From Bryobacterales bacterium (GTDB lineage: Bacteria; Acidobacteriota; Terriglobia; Bryobacterales; UBA6623): a stretch of DNA of 64,000 bases. The stretch's first letter is position 1, and every line of letters begins with the position of its first letter. This document shows positions 33,027-41,873 of the stretch, one piece after another. A model generated the notes under the pieces. That model worked only from the letters and a program-made list of their open reading frames with translations, did no database searches and was not told the DNA's origin. The position numbers and the translations under genes were made by a program. The stretch lies in assembly GCA_022826925.1 (NCBI GenBank), contig JAJDTX010000094.1, positions 16,583 through 80,582 of the forward strand. The letters are read 5' to 3'.

Positions 33027-34865
33027 CTAGCGGTGGAACAAGAAATCGAGCTTGTTCATCAGGATCCACTGCAGGTCTTCGCCGCCAGCGGCCGGCCCGC
33101 GCTCGGAGAGCAGGTCCAGCGATGCGCTCAGCTCGTGCTCGTCCGGCGCCCGGGTCAGGAACTGCCAGTACAGAGCATCGACCAGCTGTTCCCCGCTCGC
33201 TCCGGCTTCAAGCAAGCCTGCCAGGTAGCTGCCCGAGGACGCTTCGGACTTCTCCTTGACCAGGTTGGAGTTCATCATCAGGGCCGCTTGGATGATCGAG
33301 CCGCCGCGCGAGGGCTCGTTGAACTCGCGGTTCGCTTGGCCGAAGGACTCGGTGAAGAACTGCAGGTCCTGCTTGAGCTGCGGGCCCAGGGTCGCGCTGC
33401 GACGCAAGTCGGCCGGGCCGCGGGTCTGTACCAGGTAGCGGACTCTCTTGTCGGTGAGCGGAATCTGGATGGGCGTGTGCAGGTCGGTCGCCTTGACCAT
33501 GGCGTCGTAGACCTGCTCGGCCGTGAGCCGGCGCATGAACTTACGGGCGAAGTAGCGGGCGTAGTCAGGCTTCCACTCTGCGGGAAAGCTTGGCGAGAGC
33601 TGATATGCCGCCGACTTGGCGATCCGCTTGTGCAGGTGCTGCAGGTCGTAGCCGCTCGCGACGAAGTCCTGCGCCAGGGCGTCCAGCAAGGCCGGATGCG
33701 TCGGCTGGACGTCCCAGCCATCGGGCAGCCCCTCGGCGTCCATGCGGGAGAAGTCAAAGCCGTCGAGGGGCTCGACGATGCCCGCACCCATGAATTCGGC
33801 CCAGAACCTGTTCACAACTGCCCTTGCGAACTGCGGGTGGGCGGTCAGGATGCGCCCGAGCTCGGAGCGCAGCGGCTTGCCTGGCCTGGGTTGTTCGCCG
33901 CCCAAGATGAATGCGGGCGGGACTTGGCCCGCGCCTTGGCGCGCCACCCTGACCGTGCTCGGAGCGGCCCTGGAATAGCCGTCGCGGTCAGCATCATTAT
34001 CGTCGATCAGGTATTCGTCTTGGGTGTTGCGCAACTCCACCCTGCGCATGACCCTGGTGTTGCCGAAGAACGCAGCTTGCGCCCAGAACTCCTCGCGCTT
34101 GCGCTCGGTGAGCCAAACGTTGACTTGTTCCAGATGGTTCGCGCCGTCGTGGCACGAGATGCACTGGAGATTCACGCCCATGAAGTGCTGGAAGATCATC
34201 ACCGTCATCTCGTCGGCGGTGTCTTCGTGCATGATCTCGGTGCAGTTGTCGGCAAAGACCGCCCAGCGGACCAGGTAGCTGGCCGGACCTACGTACCAGT
34301 TGCTGCGGGCTTCGGAAGTGAGAAGCTCCCGGACGAATTCGTCGTAGGGTTGGTTCAGCAGCAGGGCGTCGGCCACGTAGTCGTGGAACAGGTTGCGGCC
34401 GGCCCAGCCGACCCGGTTCTGGCTGGTGCGCCACAGGTCCAGATGCCAGTAGGTCCAGCGGTCGCGCCACTCCACGCTGCCGACCAGGCGGTCGACCAGC
34501 TTCGAGCGCTTGTCCGGATCGCCATCGGCGACGAACGCTCGGGCTTCCGCTCCGGTCGGGATGCGGCCGGTCATGTCGAGGTGCACGCGCCGGAAGAAAG
34601 TTGCGTCGTCGGCTAGCGGGGCCAGCGGGATGCCATCGCGCTCGATCTTGCCGAGGATGTGATCGTCTATGAAGTTGACCCGCCGGACCGGTTCGGCGGC
34701 CGCTGGCAGCGCCTGCGCGTGCGACTCGGTCTGGGCGGCGAGCTGCTGCCTGCGGTCCGCGCTGTCCGTGGGCGGGTGACCGGGCGGAAGATCTCCGGAG
34801 GACGTCTGGCCGAGGCAGGGCAGGGCCAGCAGCATTGCGCCCAGCGGGAGTTTCCAGCGTCGCAT
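33027..34865 (-). CDS. Exported DUF1549/DUF1553 protein with CxxCH
   Basis: 612 aa with a signal peptide (MRRWKLPLGAMLLALPCLGQ). DUF1549-like half: IERDGIPLAPLADDATFFRRVHLDMTGRIPTGAEARAF, VDRLVGSVEWRDRWTYWHLDLWRT. A heme-type motif CISCHDG lies near residue 235. DUF1553-like half: FARAVVNRFWAEFMGAGIVEPLDGFDFSR, LLDALAQDFVASGYDLQHLHKRIAKSAAYQLS and a C-terminal LYWQFLTRAPDEHELSASLDLL. It lacks the N-terminal PSD1 cytochrome domain and the LamG domain present in the larger homologue at 60495-63788. Forms a two-gene operon with the DUF1501 gene. Proposed role in extracellular degradation is by association only. Confidence 0.85.
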   Translation of the reverse strand: MRRWKLPLGAMLLALPCLGQTSSGDLPPGHPPTDSADRRQQLAAQTESHAQALPAAAEPVRRVNFIDDHILGKIERDGIPLAPLADDATFFRRVHLDMTGRIPTGAEARAFVADGDPDKRSKLVDRLVGSVEWRDRWTYWHLDLWRTSQNRVGWAGRNLFHDYVADALLLNQPYDEFVRELLTSEARSNWYVGPASYLVRWAVFADNCTEIMHEDTADEMTVMIFQHFMGVNLQCISCHDGANHLEQVNVWLTERKREEFWAQAAFFGNTRVMRRVELRNTQDEYLIDDNDADRDGYSRAAPSTVRVARQGAGQVPPAFILGGEQPRPGKPLRSELGRILTAHPQFARAVVNRFWAEFMGAGIVEPLDGFDFSRMDAEGLPDGWDVQPTHPALLDALAQDFVASGYDLQHLHKRIAKSAAYQLSPSFPAEWKPDYARYFARKFMRRLTAEQVYDAMVKATDLHTPIQIPLTDKRVRYLVQTRGPADLRRSATLGPQLKQDLQFFTESFGQANREFNEPSRGGSIIQAALMMNSNLVKEKSEASSGSYLAGLLEAGASGEQLVDALYWQFLTRAPDEHELSASLDLLSERGPAAGGEDLQWILMNKLDFLFHR

Positions 34866-35062
34866 TTCGTCAGTCCTGTTCTAGTGTACGCGCAAGCCGC
34901 TCGCCGTGTGCGGCGCGGAACTGCATGGATCCGATCGCCCAGGCGCGGCGCGTTGGCGGCTCGTTAGGATCGCGCGGGTGGTTGCTCAGAATCGCGGTAA
35001 GCGGGCCGCTTTGGTTCACACGCTCGCCTTGAGTTTCGCTTCGGCAACAGGGTCGAGCGGCT

Positions 35063-36577
35063 CTAGAACGGCGTCTCTTCCTCTACCGGTGCCTGGCTCG
35101 GCGCCGGCTCTTCCCCGGCTGCATCTTGCTTGCGGGCCCGGTTATCGAATTCGGTGATGCGCTTGTTGAATACCAGCTTGATTGTCCCGGTAGGACCGTT
35201 GCGTTGCTTGCCAATGATGAGGTCCGCGAGGCCCTCCAAGGATTTGTCCTGGGGGCGGTACACCTCTTCGCGGTAAATGAAGCAGACCACGTCGGCATCC
35301 TGCTCGATCGAGCCTGAGTCACGCAGGTCGCTCAGGCGCGGGCGGGAGTCCTTGCGCGTGGGGCTCTCGGTCGCACGACTGAGTTGCGAGAGGGCGATGA
35401 TGGGCACCTCAAGTTCCTTTGCGAGGAGCTTGAGGCCCCGCGAGAAGCCCGAGATCTCCTGCGTGCGGTTCTCCACCTTGCCCTTCGAAGCCATCAGCTG
35501 CAGGTAGTCGACGATCACCAGGTCTAGGCCTTGTTCGGCTTGCAAGCGCCTGCACTTGGCACCGAGTTCGATGATGCTCAGGTTGGCTGTGTCGTCGATG
35601 AACAGCCTGCTTGCAACGAGCTCGCCAAGCGCCTTGCTCAGCCTGCGCCGGTCCTCCTTGCCCACCAGACCCCTGCGAAACCGACCTTGGTCGATCTGGG
35701 CGGATGTGCACAGCATCCGGGTTAGCAGAGCCTCGCGCGACATCTCGAGAGAGAACACGGCGACGGTTCGGGCGGGCTCCTCGCCGCGCTTCATGGCAGC
35801 CCACGCGGCGATGTTGAGCGCCATCGCCGTCTTGCCCATGGCGGGCCGCGCCGCGAGGATGATGAGCTGGCCGGGGCGGAAGCCGTTGGTGTACTCGTTG
35901 AACTGGATAAATGGGCTCATCAACCCCTTGGGGCGCCTGGACGGATCCAGAAAGGAATCGAGTCCTCCTTCGTAGCGGCGCAGGGTTTCCTCGGGCGACT
36001 CGAGTCCGGAGCGGAGCACGGAGTTACCGACTTTCATGACGGCGGTTTCGGAGGTGGCCAGGATCTCGTCGACCTCCTTCCCGTCTTCCACGCAGGTGGC
36101 GATGATGTTGTTGGCGGTGTGGATCAGCTGTCGCAGGAGCGACTTGTCCTTGACGATCTTGGCATAGCTCTCGACGTACTCGCGCCGGGGCATGCCTTGG
36201 GTGAGCGAGGCGATGTAGGCGACCCCGCCGACATGCTCGAGGTGCTTGAACTTTTCGAGCTCGTTGACCAGGGTCATGTAGTCGATGCGCTCGCCGCGGG
36301 TGTACAGCTCGCGCATCGAGGCAAAGATGCGGCGGTGCTTCTCGGCAGCGAAGTCGTCCTCGCCGAGCATGGCCGCGACCTGGGCGAACTTGGAGTCATC
36401 GAGCAAGATCGTGCCGAGCACGAAGGTCTCGCCTTCGAGGCTGGTCGGCATCCCCTCTTGGGTGATGGCTGCGCCGGCCTGCTGTGCAATGACCGCGTGG
36501 GCATTCTGTGGCTGCTGGTCGGGTGGCATCGGGGGGGTGCGGGAACGCTGCGGTCGCTCCTTATCTAGACTAGTCAT
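35063..36577 (-). CDS. dnaB: Replicative DNA helicase
   Basis: 504 aa from ATG 36577 (MTSLDKERPQ). The N-terminal DnaB domain (about 45-150: TFVLGTILLDDSKFAQVAAML, FAAEKHRRIFASM) is followed by the RecA-like motor: Walker A AARPAMGKTA at 242-251 and Walker B LVIVDYLQLM, then SQLSRATESP and LRDSGSIEQDADVV. The hexamer unwinds DNA at the fork. An unusual Gln/Pro-rich N-terminal extension of about 45 residues precedes the domain. Same strand as cdsA and uppS, with a 93-bp gap to cdsA. Confidence 0.95.
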   Translation of the reverse strand: MTSLDKERPQRSRTPPMPPDQQPQNAHAVIAQQAGAAITQEGMPTSLEGETFVLGTILLDDSKFAQVAAMLGEDDFAAEKHRRIFASMRELYTRGERIDYMTLVNELEKFKHLEHVGGVAYIASLTQGMPRREYVESYAKIVKDKSLLRQLIHTANNIIATCVEDGKEVDEILATSETAVMKVGNSVLRSGLESPEETLRRYEGGLDSFLDPSRRPKGLMSPFIQFNEYTNGFRPGQLIILAARPAMGKTAMALNIAAWAAMKRGEEPARTVAVFSLEMSREALLTRMLCTSAQIDQGRFRRGLVGKEDRRRLSKALGELVASRLFIDDTANLSIIELGAKCRRLQAEQGLDLVIVDYLQLMASKGKVENRTQEISGFSRGLKLLAKELEVPIIALSQLSRATESPTRKDSRPRLSDLRDSGSIEQDADVVCFIYREEVYRPQDKSLEGLADLIIGKQRNGPTGTIKLVFNKRITEFDNRARKQDAAGEEPAPSQAPVEEETPF

Positions 36578-36670
36578 TCGCAGGCGGCGGGACCGGGGAC
36601 GCGCTCGGCTGTGTCGCACTCGGGTGGCGCTTCGCCGCCATGCCGGGCTGGTGCGGATCGCGGCTGGGGT

Positions 36671-37444
36671 TCAGGCCAGCTGCAAGTAGCCGTAGGCCAG
36701 CGGCACCGCGAACAACATCCCGTCGAGCCGGTCGAGCAGGCCGCCGTGTCCGGGCAGCAGCGAGCTGCTGTCCTTGAGATTCGCCGATCGCTTGAGCGCG
36801 GATTCGACCAAGTCTCCGAGCTGGCCGGAAAGGTTCAGCGCGAGAGCGAGCGCCGCTGCCGCGGCGAGGCCGATCTCGCCGTCGAGGAAACGCGCGGCAT
36901 ATGCGGTGCCGGCGAGCACGCTGGCCACGACCGAGGCGGCCGTGCCCTCCCAGGTCTTCCGCGGGCTCAGGACCGGGGCCAGCTTGTGCCGCCCGACGAG
37001 CTTGCCGACAGGTAGGGCGACCGAGTCGCCGACCGCCACGGTGACGACCGCCAAGGCGAGCCAGTGCGGCGAGACCGAATGCAGCAGGATGCTCGCCAGC
37101 ACGGGGCCGGCCACATAGAGCACGCCGAGCGTGGTCACCGCCGCAGACGACAGGATCTTGTCGACCGAGAGGTGCGCCAGCGTGGCCGCGCCCAGCACGG
37201 CCAGAGCCAGCATGATCGCGAAGTAGCCCCGGTCCAGATTCGGCACCAAGATCCACAGCACGGCCGCGACTAGGCCGGCCTTGGAAAGGGGCTGCAGGCC
37301 GCTCCGGGCGGCGATCCGGTAGAACTCGTGCAACGTAAGTCCCGCAAGCAGCACCGCGGCTGCAACGAAGACCTGCACCGGAGCGTGGAACACCAGCGCC
37401 CAGGCGCCGAGTGCCAGCGCCAGGCCCGTCAGGACTCGTTTCAA
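36671..37444 (-). CDS. cdsA: Phosphatidate cytidylyltransferase
   Basis: 257 aa integral membrane protein. The C-terminal CdsA signature is complete: SALKRSANLKDSSSLLPGHGG, then LLDRLDG (Lys-Asp, His-Gly-Gly and Asp-Arg-x-Asp residues). Preceding motif VGRHKLAPVLSPRKTWEG is also family-typical. It makes CDP-diacylglycerol from CTP and phosphatidate. It begins 10 bp after uppS, the usual uppS-cdsA order of bacterial envelope operons. Confidence 0.95.
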   Translation of the reverse strand: MKRVLTGLALALGAWALVFHAPVQVFVAAAVLLAGLTLHEFYRIAARSGLQPLSKAGLVAAVLWILVPNLDRGYFAIMLALAVLGAATLAHLSVDKILSSAAVTTLGVLYVAGPVLASILLHSVSPHWLALAVVTVAVGDSVALPVGKLVGRHKLAPVLSPRKTWEGTAASVVASVLAGTAYAARFLDGEIGLAAAAALALALNLSGQLGDLVESALKRSANLKDSSSLLPGHGGLLDRLDGMLFAVPLAYGYLQLA

Positions 37445-37454
37445 GCGCCCAGCC

Positions 37455-38318
37455 TCACTCGTTCACCGCTAGCAGTTTGCCGTTGCTGGCAGGAACCGTC
37501 GCCGCTACCGCCTCCTCCGCCTGGTCGGGCAGGCCGCCAAACCTGCGATTGCGCTTTTGGTAAACGATCAGCGCCTCCAGCAGGTCCGTGGTGCGAAAGT
37601 CCGGCCAGTAGCGTTCGGTCACCCAGATCTCGGAATAGGCGATCTGCCAGAGCAAGAAATTGCTCACGCGAAACTCGCCGGAGGTGCGTATTAGCAGGTC
37701 CGGATCGCCTCCGCTCGCCGTGCACATGCGGTCGCTCACATCCCGCTCGCAGACCTGTACGAGCTGCTTGCACTGGTGCGCTTGGCGCAGCAGGTCGTTG
37801 ACGACTTCGACGATTTCCGCGCGCCCGCTGTAATTGAGCGCGATGTTGAGGCGCATCCCCTCGTTCGCCGCGGTTTCCATGATGGCGCGGTCGATCTCGT
37901 TACAGACCGATTGCGGCAGCGCATCGGTCTGGCCGATGGTCTGGAATCGCACGCCGTTTGCCTTCAGGTCCGGCAGTTCTTGGCGCAAGTACTTGCGCAG
38001 CAGCGCCCACAACGTCTCGATCTCGGCCTGCGGGCGCTTCCAGTTCTCCACCGAGAACGCGTACAGCGTCAGCGTTTCGACACCGAGCCGGCAGCACGCC
38101 TCGATGATCTCGCGCACCGGCCTGACGCCCGCGCTGTGGCCCGCGGCTCGGGGCAGTCGGCGCCGCTTGGCCCAGCGGCCGTTGCCGTCCATGATGACGG
38201 CGATGTGTCGCGGAATGCGATCCGGGGACAGTTCCCGGGCCATGCGCCATTCCACGCTGCCGGGCGCGGCCCAGTCGAGGAAGTCCTGCATCGATTCGAA
38301 ACCAGAATCCTGATACAT
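37455..38318 (-). CDS. uppS: Undecaprenyl diphosphate synthase (cis-prenyltransferase)
   Basis: 287 aa. Motif HIAVIMDGNGRWAK (about 38-51) holds the catalytic Asp and phosphate-binding Gly-Arg; TLYAFSVENWKRP and the C-terminal DLLIRTSGEFRVSNFLLWQIAYSE plus WPDF complete the Z-type isoprenyl transferase. It makes the C55 lipid carrier for peptidoglycan and O-antigen. Two small N-terminal Met starts exist (38318 and 38291); the first is used. Followed by cdsA and dnaB on the same strand. Confidence 0.94.
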   Translation of the reverse strand: MYQDSGFESMQDFLDWAAPGSVEWRMARELSPDRIPRHIAVIMDGNGRWAKRRRLPRAAGHSAGVRPVREIIEACCRLGVETLTLYAFSVENWKRPQAEIETLWALLRKYLRQELPDLKANGVRFQTIGQTDALPQSVCNEIDRAIMETAANEGMRLNIALNYSGRAEIVEVVNDLLRQAHQCKQLVQVCERDVSDRMCTASGGDPDLLIRTSGEFRVSNFLLWQIAYSEIWVTERYWPDFRTTDLLEALIVYQKRNRRFGGLPDQAEEAVAATVPASNGKLLAVNE

Positions 38319-38397
38319 CGTAGCAACGAGTTCGCGCCTAGGCGGATTGGCTGGCAGCCGGCCTGAAGCGCGAGTCCGAACGCCCGCGGGTTTGGGC

Positions 38398-38403
38398 TAG
38401 AAT
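38398..38403 (+). promoter_or_regulatory. Candidate -10 box of VWA gene
   Basis: TAGAAT (5 of 6 to consensus) ends ten bases before the ATG at 38413; expected transcription start about 38410. No good -35 was found at 16-18 bp, so this is only suggestive. It gives a nearly leaderless transcript, as at 29808 and 31014. Confidence 0.35.
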
Positions 38404-38412
38404 GATTGCGTC

Positions 38413-39459
38413 ATGAGCCTTCGTGCCTTCCTGTGCTTGGCGGCGATGCTCTGCATGGTCGCGCAAGCCGCTGCGCAGACAGACGACGAGGACGCCACGA
38501 TCCGCGTCGAGGTCAACGTGGTGAACCTGCCGGTCACCGTGACCGATTCCGAAGGCCGCTTCATCGCCGATCTCAACAAGGCCGACTTCACGGTGTGGGA
38601 GGACGGGCAGCAGGTCGAGATCCGCTACTTCACGCGCAGCGTGGAAGAGGAGAAGAAGCCGCCGCTATACGTCGGCTTCATCATTGACCTGAGCAACACG
38701 GCCAGGCTCTACTACAAGACCTACCAGACATCGATCGGGGACTTGGCGTGGATGCTCGTGCCGGAGGCTGGCCGCAACAAGGGCTTTCTGTTCGGCTACC
38801 ACACCGAGGTCGACGAGCTGGTGGACTTCACCAATGATCCTGTCACGCTCACCGAGCGCATGGAGAGCCTCAAGCACGGCGGCGGCAGTTCCATGTTCGA
38901 CGCGATCTACCGCGCCTGCACCGACAAGCTCGTCTCGATCCCCTACCAGGGTGCCAGCGAGCCGCGCAAGGTGGTGGTGGTCATCGGAGACGGGCACGAC
39001 AACGCCAGCAAGCGCTCGCTGGAGGAAGTGGTGCATGCAGCGCAGCTGCACCAGGTCACGATCTATTCCGTCAGCACGGTCGGCTGGGGCTACCACCAAG
39101 CGGAGGAGTCCAACTTGATCCGGCTGGCCCGCGAGACAGGCGGCCGCGTCGTGCGCCCGCTGCAAAAGGTCCACAAGGACGTCTCCGGATATCTCTCCAA
39201 GCCGCAGGATGCCGGCAACTACCAGTATGAGGTCGGCACGGGCGGCTACGCCGCGGCCCAGCTGCAGGCGCTCTACCAAGCGATTCTGGACGTGGCCGGC
39301 AACGTCCAGAGCCAGTACATCTTGGGGTACGTGCCGAGCCGGCCCTTCTCGGACCAGAACTTCCGGCAGATCGATGTCCAGCTCGGCCTGGCCGGAGCGG
39401 AGGTCGAAGTCTACCATCGGCGCGGCTATTTCCCGCCACAGCTGGGCGAGCTGCCTTAG
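38413..39459 (+). CDS. Secreted acidobacterial VWFA-related protein
   Basis: 348 aa with a signal peptide (1-22, ending AQAAAQ). The block IRVEVNVVNLPVTVTDSEGRFIADLNKADFTVWEDGQ is the N-terminal beta-sandwich typical of the acidobacterial 'VWFA-related' family. The VWA domain then follows (FIIDLSNTARLYYKTYQTSIGDLAW, GSSMFDAIYRACTDKLV, VVVVIGDGHDNASKRSLEEVV); the MIDAS is partly degenerate (FIIDLSN in place of DxSxS). It ends with YILGYVPSRPFSDQNFRQIDVQL. Function unknown; a family expansion is characteristic of Acidobacteria. Divergent from uppS. Confidence 0.85.
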   Translation: MSLRAFLCLAAMLCMVAQAAAQTDDEDATIRVEVNVVNLPVTVTDSEGRFIADLNKADFTVWEDGQQVEIRYFTRSVEEEKKPPLYVGFIIDLSNTARLYYKTYQTSIGDLAWMLVPEAGRNKGFLFGYHTEVDELVDFTNDPVTLTERMESLKHGGGSSMFDAIYRACTDKLVSIPYQGASEPRKVVVVIGDGHDNASKRSLEEVVHAAQLHQVTIYSVSTVGWGYHQAEESNLIRLARETGGRVVRPLQKVHKDVSGYLSKPQDAGNYQYEVGTGGYAAAQLQALYQAILDVAGNVQSQYILGYVPSRPFSDQNFRQIDVQLGLAGAEVEVYHRRGYFPPQLGELP

Positions 39460-39468
39460 TCCGGCGGC

Positions 39469-39497
39469 CTGTCGCTTCCGGGCGCTCTCGGTATAAT
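39469..39497 (+). promoter_or_regulatory. Candidate promoter of TrmB-type gene
   Basis: A perfect TATAAT at 39492-39497 with a weak CTGTCG at 39469-39474 (17-bp spacer). Transcription start would be about 39504, three bases before GTG 39507; AAGAGG (39501-39506) abuts the start codon and would be mostly lost, implying a leaderless transcript. Confidence 0.5.
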
Positions 39498-39506
39498 CCG
39501 AAGAGG

Positions 39507-40337
39507 GTGGAACTGGAAGCCCAAGCGCGCCGACTGCACGATGTCGGCCTGAATGCGTACGAGTCGAACGCCTATTTGGTGCTCATCGGCCACGTGCAAT
39601 TCAAGGCCTTGGACGTCGCCAGTCGAGCCAATATACCGCGCGCAAAGATCTACGAGGTGCTCAATAGCCTTGTCGACAAAGGCTTTGTGCGCGTCGTGCA
39701 CGGCAAGACCAAGCAGTTCTCGGCCGTCGAGCCGCGCCTCGCGCTGGAAGGCTATCTCGGCCGCCGCCGGGAGCGCTTTCTGCGCGAATGGGAAGATCGG
39801 CAGCAACTGGCAACCTTGCTCAGCGACGAGCTGGCCAAGACCTTCCGGGACGGATCCAACGGCCACAGCGCTCTCGACTACCTGCGCATCATCACCGACA
39901 CTCGCCAGATCGTCGAGGAATACCGCAACATGCTGCTGCAGACCCGCAACGAGTATCTGGAGTTCGCGCGGCGGCCGTATGGCGTCGACCCCGGCCGCGA
40001 ACCGATCGTGCAGAGCTTGGCCGACAAGGGCACGGTCTGCAAACTGCTGTTCGATTTCAGCGATGTCGAGGATCCGGAAGGGCGTGACCGCCTCAAGCTG
40101 CTCGAAAACGCCGGTGCAGAGGTACGCCTGGGGAGAAACGTCCCCATGAAGCTGGCGTTGTTCGACAGCCACAGCGGCATGATCTCGCTCGACGATCCCG
40201 TTGTAAGCCACCAAAAGATCACTGCGCTCGTGTTCGAGCACCGCAGCTTGGGAAGCGCGATGCGGACGCTGTTCGTGGATTTCTGGAACCGCAGCTCCGG
40301 CTTGGACGCTGTCCAAGGCAACGGGGCGGGAGCCTGA
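39507..40337 (+). CDS. TrmB-family transcriptional regulator
   Basis: 276 aa from GTG 39507. The N-terminal winged helix (LHDVGLNAYESNAYLVLIGHVQFKALDVASRANIPRAKIYEVLNSLVDKGFV) is the TrmB/PadR-like HTH found mainly in archaea. It is followed by an LSDELAKTF helix and a phospholipase D-like TrmB C-terminal region (LEFARRPYGVD, LFDSHSGMISLDDP). TrmB proteins sense sugars such as maltose or trehalose; its position directly before galU (13-25 bp gap) suggests control of a sugar-nucleotide step. Bacterial TrmB members are known but less common. Confidence 0.82.
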   Translation: MELEAQARRLHDVGLNAYESNAYLVLIGHVQFKALDVASRANIPRAKIYEVLNSLVDKGFVRVVHGKTKQFSAVEPRLALEGYLGRRRERFLREWEDRQQLATLLSDELAKTFRDGSNGHSALDYLRIITDTRQIVEEYRNMLLQTRNEYLEFARRPYGVDPGREPIVQSLADKGTVCKLLFDFSDVEDPEGRDRLKLLENAGAEVRLGRNVPMKLALFDSHSGMISLDDPVVSHQKITALVFEHRSLGSAMRTLFVDFWNRSSGLDAVQGNGAGA

Positions 40338-40362
40338 GCCGCCGACGGACGTGCCGTCGTCC

Positions 40363-41250
40363 ATGGATTGCCCGATCTCCAGAGCCGTGGTTCCGGTCGC
40401 TGGCCTCGGCACGCGGCTGCTGCCAGCGACCAAGTCTCAGCCAAAGGAGATGCTGCCGGTCGCGCGCAAGCCGATCGTCCAGTACGTCGTCGAGGAGCTG
40501 GCGCGCAACGGCGTGCGCAACCTGCTGTTCGTGACGGGCCGCGGCAAGGCCGCGATCGAGAATCACTTCGATTCTGACCCAGCACTGATGGAATCGCTGC
40601 GCAACGCGGGCAAGGATGACCTGCTACTGGCGCTCGATTTCGAACAGCTCGGCCTGAACATCCTCTACACGCGCCAGAGCGTGCAGCGTGGCCTGGGAGA
40701 CGCGATCCTGCACGGGGAATCGTTCGCGGGCAAAGAGCCGTTCATCGTGGCGCTGGGTGATTCGATCATCGGGCTGCGTGGGGATTCCATGGCCTGCCAG
40801 CGCATGGCGGACGCATTCGTCCGCGAGGATGCGGACGTGGTCATCGCGGTGGAAGAGGTCGAGCCAGCGCACGTTCGCTTCTACGGAATCGTAGAGCCGC
40901 AAGGCGAGGGGGACGTGTTTCGGATCCGGACGATGGTCGAAAAGCCAGCGCCGGACGCGGCTCCCAGCCGCTTGGCAGTGTCCGGGCGCTACGTATTCGG
41001 TCCTGGGATCTTCGACAGGATCCGGCAGGTCAAGCCGGACAAGCGGGGCGAAATCCAGATCACGGACGCCATCCGTGCCATCGCTGAGGGAGGCGGCAAG
41101 GTCATGGGCGTAAAGCTCCAGCCCGAAGAGAAGCGGTACGACATCGGCAACATGCCCAGTTACTTCGAGACATTTCTCGAATTCGCATTGGCCGATCCTG
41201 ACCACGGCGAGCGAGTCCGCACCTACCTGAGGCGGATCCTCGCCGAGTGA
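40363..41250 (+). CDS. galU: UTP-glucose-1-phosphate uridylyltransferase
   Basis: 295 aa. Nucleotide-binding loop AVVPVAGLGTRLLPATKSQPKEMLPVARKP, LLFVTGRGKAAIENHFD, VQRGLGDAILHG and VEKPAPDAAPSRLAVSGRYVF are GalU hallmarks. It makes UDP-glucose for glycan synthesis. ATG 40363 is used; GTG 40351 is an alternative. It overlaps pncA by GTGA and follows the TrmB gene, so the four genes TrmB-galU-pncA-nudix may form one unit. Confidence 0.93.
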   Translation: MDCPISRAVVPVAGLGTRLLPATKSQPKEMLPVARKPIVQYVVEELARNGVRNLLFVTGRGKAAIENHFDSDPALMESLRNAGKDDLLLALDFEQLGLNILYTRQSVQRGLGDAILHGESFAGKEPFIVALGDSIIGLRGDSMACQRMADAFVREDADVVIAVEEVEPAHVRFYGIVEPQGEGDVFRIRTMVEKPAPDAAPSRLAVSGRYVFGPGIFDRIRQVKPDKRGEIQITDAIRAIAEGGGKVMGVKLQPEEKRYDIGNMPSYFETFLEFALADPDHGERVRTYLRRILAE

Positions 41251-41873
41251 CGCAAGCCATGGACTGCCTGCTCCTGGTCGACCTGCAGAACGACTTCATG
41301 CCTGGGGGGGCCTTGGCGGTACCTAAAGGCGACGAGGTGATCGCAGTCGCCAACCAGCTTGCGACACGGTTCGAATTCGTCGTCGCCAGCCAAGACTGGC
41401 ATCCGCCGCGGCATCATAGCTTCGCCTCGCAGCATCGCGGGCGGAGGCCGGGGGAGACGATCCAGCTCCGCGGCGTGACCCAAGTGCTGTGGCCCGATCA
41501 CTGCGTCCAGGGCACGCACGGCGCCGAGTTTCACCAACGGCTAGACCAGGGCCAGGTCAGTGAGGTTGTCCAGAAGGGAACCGCCCTCGACATCGACAGC
41601 TACAGCGCGTTCTTCGACAATGCCCGGCTCCGCTCGACAGGGCTTGGCGAGCGTTTGCGCGAGCGCAAGGTAGGCACTATATACCTGCTCGGCCTGGCTA
41701 CCGACTACTGTGTCAAGTTCAGCGCGCTGGATGCGGCCTCGCTCGGGTTCAAGGTAAAGGTGGTGCCCGAGGGTTGTCGCGGGATTGATCTGAACGCCGG
41801 GGACGTGCAGCGGGCATGGGACGAACTCCGCGCGGCGGGGGTGGAAATCGTAGCGGCCGGAGAGATCGGATGA
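41247..41873 (+). CDS. pncA: Nicotinamidase (isochorismatase superfamily)
   Basis: 208 aa. Catalytic triad Asp12 (LLLVDLQNDFMPGG), Lys110 (VQKGTALDID) and Cys155 (LATDYCVKFSALDA); metal site Asp50-Trp-His52 and His56/57 (SQDWHPPRHHSF), plus WPDHCVQGT. This is nicotinamide to nicotinate in NAD salvage. It starts with GTG 41247 in a 4-bp overlap with the galU stop (ATG 41259 is an alternative) and ends in an ATGA overlap with the Nudix gene. Confidence 0.93.
   Translation: MTQAMDCLLLVDLQNDFMPGGALAVPKGDEVIAVANQLATRFEFVVASQDWHPPRHHSFASQHRGRRPGETIQLRGVTQVLWPDHCVQGTHGAEFHQRLDQGQVSEVVQKGTALDIDSYSAFFDNARLRSTGLGERLRERKVGTIYLLGLATDYCVKFSALDAASLGFKVKVVPEGCRGIDLNAGDVQRAWDELRAAGVEIVAAGEIG

Noticed and set aside
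32967..34616. 549-codon open frame on the plus strand
   Set aside because: Antisense to the DUF1549/DUF1553 gene with heme motif; composition is a codon-position artefact.
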